Below, piece after piece: positions 1-5,404 of a DNA stretch of 8,970 nt. The stretch comes from an uncultured Oscillospiraceae bacterium. Its GTDB lineage: Bacteria; Bacillota_A; Clostridia; Oscillospirales; Oscillospiraceae. Each line of letters opens with the position of its first letter. The first letter of the stretch is position 1. The stretch lies in the NCBI GenBank assembly GCA_944387755.1, contig CALXGC010000157.1, positions 1 through 8,970 on the forward strand, read 5' to 3'. The notes beneath the pieces were generated by a model. It was given only the letters and a program-made list of their open reading frames with translations, was not told the origin of the DNA and searched no databases. Made by a program: the position numbers and the translations under genes.

Positions 1-361
1 TGTTCCGCAGGCAGATGGACACCTCGCGCAGCTTCTTCTGGTTGATGAGCTCCTTCAGGTGGTTGTTGTAGATGGCCGCGCCGGAGGCGGTGGTCATGCC
101 CACGAACACGTCGCAGGCGTCCATGCCCAGCTCCAGGGACTTGGGGAAGATGGTGGCCTTGTCCTTGCCGCGGATGGGCATCATGTAGATGCCGTACTCC
201 GCGCCGCACATCGCCGCCGCCGCCGCCATGGCGTTGGCCATCCGCATGTCCGTCTGCGGGTCGATGGCAATCAGCACCTCCTCGCCGGGCTTCACCGCCA
301 TCAGGTTGGACAGAATGTAGTGCGCGCGCTCGATACACTCAATGACACGATTGTCTTCCAT
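1..361 (-). CDS. Peptidase M29 (aminopeptidase T) / NicX-like protein, N-terminal part
   Basis: The first 120 codons are present and the gene leaves the window at its left edge, so the 3' part is missing. The start is the ATG at 361-359. A GGAGGA ribosome site lies at 371-376, nine bases upstream. The translation opens with MEDNRVIECIERAHYILSNL, then has a VKPGEEVLIAIDP strand-loop (about residues 23-35), an Ala-rich helix and a GAEYGIYMMPIRG segment. A DVFVGMTTASGAAIYN segment follows (about residues 84-99). This pattern resembles the N-terminal domain of proteins annotated as leucyl aminopeptidase T (M29) or 2,5-dihydroxypyridine dioxygenase (NicX-like). Metal ligands of that family lie further on and cannot be checked here, so the activity (metallo-aminopeptidase or ring-cleaving dioxygenase) is open. 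It is transcribed separately from the upstream transporter gene, which ends in a strong terminator. The family call is from memory of motifs, not a search. Confidence 0.6.
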   Translation of the reverse strand, partial: MEDNRVIECIERAHYILSNLMAVKPGEEVLIAIDPQTDMRMANAMAAAAAMCGAEYGIYMMPIRGKDKATIFPKSLELGMDACDVFVGMTTASGAAIYNNHLKELINQKKLREVSICLRN

Positions 362-613
362 AATAGATCATCCTCCATCATAAAAATAGTCTGCTGGATT
401 TCTATGCGGGTCAGCGGGGTTCTATCCTTGGAACTTACAATCTCTTGGGGGAAACTGCTGGGTCAGCGGGCCGGGCTTGGGGAAAAAGCACAAAATTCTT
501 TACGGGATTTTGACAGTCTGATTCATAAAAACAAGGGAAAACATGGATAATTAGAAAGAATCAGAACAAAAACGCGGCCAATACACACAAAAAACGTCTT
601 CTGAATTTTCTAT
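362..613 (-). other. Long 5' leader of the M29-like gene, no gene seen
   Basis: About 250 bases separate the predicted transcription start (near 607) from the ATG at 361. Read on the minus strand the region is T- and A-rich at its upstream end and turns GC-rich near the gene. No credible ORF with a ribosome site is visible on either strand, and I do not recognise a T-box, a tRNA or a known riboswitch core. The only repeated element is an 11-base direct repeat described separately. The leader may hold an undetected RNA structure, or a nearer promoter that I missed. Confidence 0.35.
408..470. repeat. Two copies of the 11-mer GGGTCAGCGGG
   Basis: GGGTCAGCGGG occurs at 408-418 and again at 460-470, a 52-base period. 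Each copy lies close after a CTGCTGG heptamer (391-397 and 455-461). In the second copy the heptamer overlaps the repeat by two bases, and in the first it is ten bases away. The pair lies in the leader of the M29-like gene, about 50 and 100 bases upstream of its start. It could be a regulator site or an RNA element. Two copies of 11 bases are weak evidence on their own. Confidence 0.35.
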
Positions 614-642
614 AGTTTATCACATTTTTCCCACGGATGCAA
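614..642 (-). promoter_or_regulatory. Probable sigma-A promoter of the M29-like gene
   Basis: Read on the minus strand, TTGCAT (637-642) is followed after 17 bases by TAAACT (614-619). A TG dinucleotide sits one base upstream of the -10, the extended -10 arrangement. The match is moderate (3/6 and 4/6), but spacing and TG fit. Transcription would start near 607. It lies between the gltS terminator and the M29-like gene, where a promoter is expected. Confidence 0.4.
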
Positions 643-748
643 GGGCTACTTCCAAAATTCCCGGAAATCACAAAAGAAAACAGGACGGCCACAACCAAAT
701 AGGAGTGGCAGCCAACGAAATATTAAAAAAAGAGGCTGTGGAAAATGG

Positions 749-791
749 AAAAAAATGTCCGCGGCCCCCGAAAGACAGGGAACCGCGGACA
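749..791 (-). terminator. Intrinsic terminator of gltS
   Basis: On the minus strand, TGTCCGCGG (783-791) pairs perfectly over 9 bp with CCGCGGACA (756-764). An inner CCC/GGG pairing shortens the loop. The stem is followed directly by seven T (749-755) and another T-rich stretch. It begins 27 bases after the gltS stop codon. This is a textbook Rho-independent terminator. Confidence 0.88.
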
Positions 792-817
792 AAGGAAGAG
801 AAAGAATGAAACCGGAA

Positions 818-2080
818 TCAGGCGGCGAAGAGACCGCCGAACACGGACAGGAAGATGGGGTTGTAGATGTCGTCGATGATAACGGCGAAGGAGGGATACA
901 GCACCCAGGCGATGTTGTGCCAGCCGTACTGGTCCATGACAGCCTTCTCGTTGGCCACGGCGTTGGGTCCGGAGCCGCAGCCCCAGCCGCAGTTGCCGGC
1001 GGCCATAACGGCGGCGCCGTAGTCCCGGCCGAACATGTTGAAGGAGATGAAGGTGGCGAACAGGGCCATCAAAACCGCCTGCATGACCAGGATAACGCCC
1101 ATCTGGCCGGCCACGTCCGCCAGGGCGGTGATGTCGATGGTCATAAGCACCAGAGCCAGGTAGAGCTCCAGGAACATGTGCTCGATGGCGTCCACTTCCG
1201 GGGTGTAGAACTTGATGTTGGCGGCCTCCATCACATTCCGGGCGATGGCGCCGGCGAACAGGCAGCCGATGAACTTGGGCATCTCAATCAGGGGGATGTT
1301 GTCCAGGAAGCAGTAGATGGGCATGCCCAGGGCGCACAGCAGCAGGACCATGCCGAACATGGAGACCATCCGGCCGTTGTTCAGCTCGTTGACCTTATCC
1401 CCGGCGGCGGCCTCCGGCTTGTCGTTGGGGTCGGACTTCAGGTGGTGGCGGCTGATGAGGAAGGCGGCCACCGGCCCGCCGATGAGGGAGCCCATGACGT
1501 TGCCCAGGGTACCGGCGGTCACGCCCACAGCGGTGGCGGACTCCGGAGCGCCCCACTTAATGAAGATGGGACCAAAGGCCGAGGCGGTGCCCACGCCGCC
1601 GGACATGGAGGCGGAGGATCACTGAAGGGCCAGGAAGGGGTCCATGCCGATCAGGTGGCCCACCAGCACGCCCAGCACGTCCTGAAGGGTGATGAGCAGG
1701 CAGGCGGCGATAGCAATCATCACGCACAGCTTGCCGCCGGCCCGGCGGATGAGCTTCCAGCTGAAGCCGAAGCCCACGCACATGAAGAACACGTTCTGGC
1801 ACAGGTCCTGAATGGTGCTCACATTAAAGGACAGGGCGATAACGCCGGAGCCCTTCAGAATGGCCACCACGATGGAGAACAGCAGGCCGGACACCACCGG
1901 CGCAGGGATGGCGAACTTGCGCAGCAGGCCGGAGTGGTTCACCAGGGCGTGGCCCAGGAAAATCACAATGGCGGCAAAGCCCAGGCTGGTCAGATACTCA
2001 AATTGGAACCCGTTGACCGCCCCGTCTGTTCCGGCGGTGTAGACGCCGAAATAGGAGATAATTTCTTCTGCAGTTGGCAT
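818..2080 (-). pseudogene. gltS: Sodium/glutamate symporter GltS, interrupted by an in-frame TGA
   Basis: GltS-family (ESS) carriers are inner-membrane proteins that import glutamate with sodium. The reading frame has 420 codons before its terminal TGA; E. coli GltS has about 400 residues. The start is ATG at 2080-2078, with a weak GAGAGGG ribosome site (2086-2092) five bases upstream. Codons 1-153 give the N-terminal membrane domain, with FLGHALVNHSGLL and a PAPVVSGLLFS segment. Codon 154 is TGA. The same frame then continues with SSASMSGGVGTASAFGPIF (from residue 155), matching the family's re-entrant-loop motif (SGGHGTG in E. coli). Next come LIGGPVAAF and the C-terminal motif GNCGWGCGSGPNAVAN (about residues 362-377). 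No frameshift or other stop is seen. At the TGA position E. coli has Ala, within LLAGS. Termination there would remove nearly two thirds of the carrier, so the gene is probably non-functional unless the TGA is read through or is an error. It is a single-gene unit with its own promoter and terminator. Confidence 0.85.
1619..1621 (-). other. In-frame TGA, codon 154 of gltS
   Basis: The codon lies between CAG (Gln153) and TCC (Ser155). Both sides align to GltS without a gap, so this is a single-codon interruption and not a frameshift. One-base neighbours of TGA include TGC/TGT (Cys), TGG (Trp), GGA (Gly) and CGA (Arg). A downstream ATG at 1606 (Met159) has no ribosome site, so re-initiation is unlikely. 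Confidence 0.9.
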
Positions 2081-2106
2081 AAAAACCCTCTCTTTCTGTT
2101 TTTTCT

Positions 2107-2138
2107 CTTCCGGCAGCCTGGGGGGAGGCGCCCGGAAG
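2107..2138 (-). promoter_or_regulatory. Hairpin in the gltS 5' leader
   Basis: In the transcript, CTTCCGG (minus-strand reading of 2132-2138) pairs with CCGGAAG (2107-2113) over 7 bp. A 2x2 internal loop follows, then GCCT/AGGC (4 bp) closed by a six-C loop. The hairpin starts about a dozen bases after the predicted transcription start and ends 14 bases before the weak ribosome site. There is no T-run after it, so it is not a terminator. It may stabilise the message or affect translation. Confidence 0.5.
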
Positions 2139-2143
2139 CTTGA

Positions 2144-2176
2144 CTTTACATTAAAAAAGTATAAATAAACTGTAAA
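2144..2176. promoter_or_regulatory. TTTACA/TGTAAA inverted repeat around the gltS -10 box
   Basis: CTTTACA (2144-2150) and TGTAAA (2171-2176) form a 6-bp inverted repeat with a 20-base spacer, and the -10 box (2158-2163) lies inside it. Related copies follow in the same gap: CGTAAA at 2192-2197, TGTAAG at 2212-2217 and TTTACA at 2235-2240. It could be an operator, but the gap is AT-rich and such hexamers can arise by chance. Confidence 0.25.
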
Positions 2177-2186
2177 TTTTCGTCAA
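2158..2186 (-). promoter_or_regulatory. Sigma-A promoter of gltS
   Basis: On the minus strand, TTGACG (2181-2186) is followed by a 17-base spacer and TATACT (2158-2163). Both hexamers match consensus at five of six positions. Transcription should start near 2151, giving a leader of about 70 bases. This is one of the clearest promoters in the window. Confidence 0.8.
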
Positions 2187-2271
2187 TCTTTCGTAAATAT
2201 AGACCGGATTTTGTAAGTAAAGTAGCCGTTAAGATTTACATGAAATTTATAAGAGGGGCGCGCCGGGGCAT

Positions 2272-2303
2272 AAAAAACCGCCGCGGAGTCCGCGGCGGTT
2301 TTT
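2272..2303 (-). terminator. Terminator of the ymfF-ymfH-lgt-folD operon (bidirectional shape)
   Basis: CCGCCGCGG (2278-2286) pairs with CCGCGGCGG (2290-2298) across a 3-base loop. Six A flank the left side (2272-2277) and five T the right side (2299-2303). It begins 11 bases after the folD stop in the direction of folD transcription, where the A-run reads as the U-tract. It separates the operon from the gltS promoter and could stop transcription from either side. Confidence 0.9.
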
Positions 2304-2314
2304 GGGCGAAAAGC

Positions 2315-3160
2315 TTACTGTTTTCCGTGCTTTTGGGCGGCGTACAGGGTGTTTTCCATGAGCATGGCGCGGGTCATGGGGCCCACGCCGCCGGGGACGG
2401 GGGTAATGAAGGAGGCCTTCTCCGCCGCGGCGGGGTAGTCCACGTCGCCGCACAGCTTGCCCGCCTCGTTCCGGTTCATGGCCACGTCCACCACCACGGC
2501 CCCCTCCTTTACCATGTCGCCGGTGACAAGGCCCGGCCGGCCGGCGGCGGCCACCAGAATGTCCGCCCCCAGGCACTCCGCCTTCAAATCGGGGGTTTTC
2601 GTGTGGCAGATGGTGACGGTGGCGTTCTCCCGGAGCATGAGCATAGCCTGGGGCTTGCCCACGATATTGGACCGGCCCACAATGACGCAGCGCTTTCCCG
2701 CCGGGTCCACGCCGTACTCCCGGAGCATCCGCATGACGCCGGCGGGGGTGCAGGGCTGGAAGCCCGCCTCCCCGATCATCAGCTGTCCCACGTTGAAGGG
2801 GTGGAAGCAGTCCACGTCCTTGTCCGGCCGGATGGCCAGCAGGACCTCCTTCTCGTTGAGGTGTCTGGGCAGGGGGAGCTGCACCAGAATGCCGTCGATG
2901 TCCTCCCGGCCGTTGAGGGTCTCCACCAGCTCCAGCAGCTCCTGCTGGGTGGTCTCCGCCGGAAGGGCGTACTCCTCGCTGTAGATGCCGCACTCCCCGC
3001 AGTCCTTCTTCTTCCCGTTGACGTACACGCGGGAGGCGGGGTTGTCCCCCACCAGCACCACCGCCAGGCCGGGCTTCCGGGCCATGCCCGCCACCTGGGC
3101 GCGGACCTCCTCTTTCACCTTGGCCGCAAGGGCCTTTCCATCCATGACAATTGCCGGCAT
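2315..3160 (-). CDS. folD: Bifunctional methylenetetrahydrofolate dehydrogenase / cyclohydrolase FolD
   Basis: FolD interconverts 5,10-methylene-, methenyl- and 10-formyl-tetrahydrofolate in the cytoplasm, supplying one-carbon units for purines and formyl-Met. The protein is 281 residues, normal for the family. Visible landmarks are the catalytic Y46-xxx-K50 pair within RVYVNGKKK, ILVQLPLP (Q94) and DVDCFHP (D117). A Cys replaces the Gly found in E. coli at 118. Further on are the CTPAGV motif, the NADP-loop GRSNIVGKP (162-170) and PVPGGVGPMT (254-263). The start is ATG at 3160, with AAGGAGG at 3170-3176. That ribosome site is made from the last Lys-Glu-Glu codons of lgt, and only one base separates the lgt stop from this ATG, so translation is probably coupled. 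A frame open further upstream overlaps lgt and has no support. folD is last in a four-gene operon and is followed by a terminator. Confidence 0.97.
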   Translation of the reverse strand: MPAIVMDGKALAAKVKEEVRAQVAGMARKPGLAVVLVGDNPASRVYVNGKKKDCGECGIYSEEYALPAETTQQELLELVETLNGREDIDGILVQLPLPRHLNEKEVLLAIRPDKDVDCFHPFNVGQLMIGEAGFQPCTPAGVMRMLREYGVDPAGKRCVIVGRSNIVGKPQAMLMLRENATVTICHTKTPDLKAECLGADILVAAAGRPGLVTGDMVKEGAVVVDVAMNRNEAGKLCGDVDYPAAAEKASFITPVPGGVGPMTRAMLMENTLYAAQKHGKQ

Positions 3161-3161
3161 A

Positions 3162-4124
3162 TTACGATTCCTCCTTATGATGGTCAGACGGCTCAGACTG
3201 CGCCGCCTGGACGCCTGTTTGATTGACATACAGTTTGGCCGGGTCGTGGGGGCGGAAGAGGTTCCAGACCAGCAGGGCCCCCGCCGCCAGGAAGCACGCC
3301 GCCGCCACCATCTGGGATACCCGGATGGGGACGCCGAAGAGCTCCAGGCCGAAGAAGTACAGGCTGTCGGTGCGCAGCCCCTCAATCCAGGCCCGGCCCA
3401 GGCCGTACCAGCACAGATAGAACAGGAAGCACTCCCCGTCGTATTTCCGCCAGCGCCTCCCGATGAGATAGACCAGCATCAGCCCCGCAAAGTTCCAGGC
3501 GGACTCATAGAAGAAGGTGGGGTGGACCCCCAGGGTCCCGTCCAAAATGGCCTGGTATCCCGCCTGGTCCACATAGCTGTGTCTGAGCATGTACTCCGCG
3601 ATGGACTCCCCGCACATCCGCCAGGGCAGCTCCGTCACGCCGCCGAAGGCCTCCACGTTCATAAAATTGCCCCACCGGCCAATGAGCTGGCCAATGAACA
3701 GCCCGTGGACGCCCAAATCGGCGAAGGCCAGGAAGCTGATTTTCCGCACGCGGCAGAAGATCAGCAGCACAATGGCCGAGGAGATGATGGCCCCCTAGAT
3801 GGCCACCCCCCCGTCGCCGTAGTTGAGAATCAGTCCCCAGTCCAGGGAGCCGTCCCCCCGCCGGTAGTAGTCCAGGTTAAAAATCACATAGTAGGCCCGG
3901 ATGGCAACCAGAGCCGCCGGAACGGCGAAAATCATCATGTCCAAAATTGCGTCGGGGACGATGCCGAACCGGGGCGCCCACCGGGAGCACAGCCAGACGG
4001 CCAGAATCAGCCCGCAGGTAATGATAATGCCGTACCAGTACACCGGATGGCCCAGAATGGTGAAGGCCACCCGATTCAGGGTAAATTCCAGCCCCAGGCC
4101 GGGGAAAAAGACGGTGTGGGTCAT
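3162..4124 (-). pseudogene. lgt: Prolipoprotein diacylglyceryl transferase Lgt, interrupted by an in-frame TAG
   Basis: Lgt is a multi-pass membrane enzyme that moves diacylglycerol from phosphatidylglycerol to the lipobox Cys of prolipoproteins. The start is ATG at 4124-4122, overlapping the ymfH stop as ATGA, with AGGAGG about six bases upstream. Codons 1-109 hold the N-terminal helices, including HPVYWYG (equivalent to the E. coli Y26 region) and ending NYGDGGVAI. Codon 110 is TAG. The same frame continues GAIISSAIV, then the Lgt signature GRWGNFMNVEAFG (about residues 142-154). HPTFFYE and YGLGRAWIEGLRTD with its conserved Arg follow, and the frame ends at TAA 3162-3164. The full frame is 320 codons, somewhat longer than many Lgt proteins. 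The TAG falls where homologues have Tyr or His before the Gly pair (H103 of E. coli). Termination there removes the signature and most of the enzyme, so without readthrough the gene is inactive. Apart from the TAG, no decay is seen. Confidence 0.88.
3795..3797 (-). other. In-frame TAG, codon 110 of lgt
   Basis: The amber codon sits between ATC (Ile109) and GGG (Gly111), inside the conserved GG-(L/V)-A-I-(Y/H)-G stretch of Lgt. TAC or TAT (Tyr) is one base away. Homology is continuous on both sides in the same frame. None of the eight genes with a visible 3' end in this window stops with TAG. Confidence 0.9.
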
Positions 4125-5401
4125 GTCCTGCCCTCCTTTGGACGGATTACGGACAGGGCGGTGCGCTCCGGGACCGCCCAACGGGCGATGAGGGCCTCCA
4201 CGTCCGCCTTCTGAATACCGGCAAACAGCTCCGGGAAGCGGAGGTAGTCCTGTCCGGCGAAGAAGCTCTGGGCCTGGCTGACGCACAGGACCTCAAAGGA
4301 GTTGAGGGAGCGGACCATGCCGCCGTAGACCCCCTTTTGGACCCGCTCCCACAGGCCGGGGTCCACGCCCTCCGCGGCGATGCGCCGGGCCTCGGCCGCC
4401 GCCGCGTCCCGGACGGCCTCCGGGTCTCTGGACTCGCCGCCGGCGGCCAGGAAGGCCGCGCCGGGGACGCTGTCATAGCCATAGCTGAAATTCCGGTTGA
4501 TGAGCCCCTCCCGGTAGAGGCGGGCGTACAGGGGGGTGGAGCTGCCCAAAAACACCTCGCAGGCCAGCTCCCCCAGCAGCCGCTGGCGCAGGCCGGCCTC
4601 GCCGGCCTGCGGCGCGTCCCCCTTGAAGCCCAGCTGGAAAATGGGACCGGATACCGCCATTCTCTCCTCCAGAAGGCTCCGGCCGGCCTGCTCCGGCTCC
4701 TCCGGGCCCAGGTCCCGCTGGGCAATGGGGCCGGAGGACTCCGGCAGCGCCCTCCGGGCAATCTCGCAGACCGCCGCGGGGTCCACATCCCCCGCCACGC
4801 ACAGGACCATGTTGCCCGGCGTGTAGAAGGCCCTGTGGCAGCTGTAGAGGGTCTGGGGGGTGATTTGGGCGATGGAGTCCGCCGACCCGGCCACGCTGAT
4901 CCGAATGGGGTGGCGGACGTACAGGGCGGACATCAGGTTGCTGAATACCTTCCAGTCCGGGTCGTCCTCAATCATGCCGATCTCCTGGCCGATGATGCCC
5001 TGCTCCTTGTCCACGCTCTCCTGGGTGAAGTAGGGGACGGAGACGAAGGAGAGGAGGGTGCGCAGGTTTTCCGCAAACATTTCGGTGCACTCAAAGTAGT
5101 ACCCCGTAATCGCATTGGCGGTGAAGGCGTTGGGGGAGGCCCCGTTGGCCGTCAGCTTCTGGAGGGCGTTGCCCTCCGGGGTGTCGAACATCTTGTGTTC
5201 CAGATAGTGGGCCACCCCGGCGGGGGTGTCGCACCAGGTCCCGTGCAGGCAGAACCGCAGGTCCATGCCGCCGGAGTTTGCGGCAAAGAAGGCGTAGCGC
5301 TTCTGAAAGCCGGGTTTGGGGAAGACGAAGACCCGCAGGCCGTTGTCCAGGGTCTCATGGTACATCCGCTCCCCCACCTTGGGAAAGTCCAAACAGTGCA
5401 T
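4121..5401 (-). CDS. ymfH: M16 metallopeptidase, YmfH-like (zinc-site subunit)
   Basis: This 426-residue protein has the inverted zinc motif of M16 peptidases, HYLEH (H65, E68, H69). A downstream EQGIIGQE segment supplies the expected E133 and the likely third ligand E140. The second half carries the R/Y element LYREGLINRNFSYGY (295-309), typical of the C-terminal M16 domain. Both catalytic and structural domains are complete. It is paired with a zinc-site-lacking M16 gene three bases upstream, the layout of ymfF-ymfH. In Bacillus subtilis that pair is associated with 5-aminopentanol modification of elongation factor P; the exact chemistry is not known to me. The start is ATG at 5401, with GGAGGA at 5409-5414 inside the end of ymfF. 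Its stop TGA overlaps the lgt start (ATGA), indicating tight co-translation. It could alternatively be a general M16 peptidase. Confidence 0.87.
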   Translation of the reverse strand: MHCLDFPKVGERMYHETLDNGLRVFVFPKPGFQKRYAFFAANSGGMDLRFCLHGTWCDTPAGVAHYLEHKMFDTPEGNALQKLTANGASPNAFTANAITGYYFECTEMFAENLRTLLSFVSVPYFTQESVDKEQGIIGQEIGMIEDDPDWKVFSNLMSALYVRHPIRISVAGSADSIAQITPQTLYSCHRAFYTPGNMVLCVAGDVDPAAVCEIARRALPESSGPIAQRDLGPEEPEQAGRSLLEERMAVSGPIFQLGFKGDAPQAGEAGLRQRLLGELACEVFLGSSTPLYARLYREGLINRNFSYGYDSVPGAAFLAAGGESRDPEAVRDAAAAEARRIAAEGVDPGLWERVQKGVYGGMVRSLNSFEVLCVSQAQSFFAGQDYLRFPELFAGIQKADVEALIARWAVPERTALSVIRPKEGRT

Positions 5402-5404
5402 GGC

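Noticed and set aside
222..233. A GCC/GCG trinucleotide run in the M29-like gene
   Set aside because: It encodes an Ala-rich helix, which is normal for this protein family in a GC-rich genome.
59..550. A plus-strand frame covering the M29-like gene and its leader
   Set aside because: The first part is the complement of a conserved gene and the rest is intergenic. There is no ribosome site and no recognisable domain.
362..613. A T-box or known riboswitch in the M29-like leader
   Set aside because: I could not find the T-box antiterminator core or another recognisable conserved riboswitch element.
600..620. A CodY-like box near the M29-like promoter
   Set aside because: AATTTTC is present, but the second half of the 15-base motif matches poorly (about 11 of 15), so it is not convincing in AT-rich DNA.
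1606..1621. GltS as two separately translated halves (re-initiation at the ATG at 1606)
   Set aside because: No ribosome site precedes that ATG, and the break is inside the first membrane repeat just before its re-entrant loop, not between the two halves.
755..2143. A 462-codon open frame on the plus strand opposite gltS
   Set aside because: The product is Gly/His/Gln/Asp-rich low-complexity sequence, mirrors gltS codons, and has no ribosome site or promoter. It is a GC-bias shadow.
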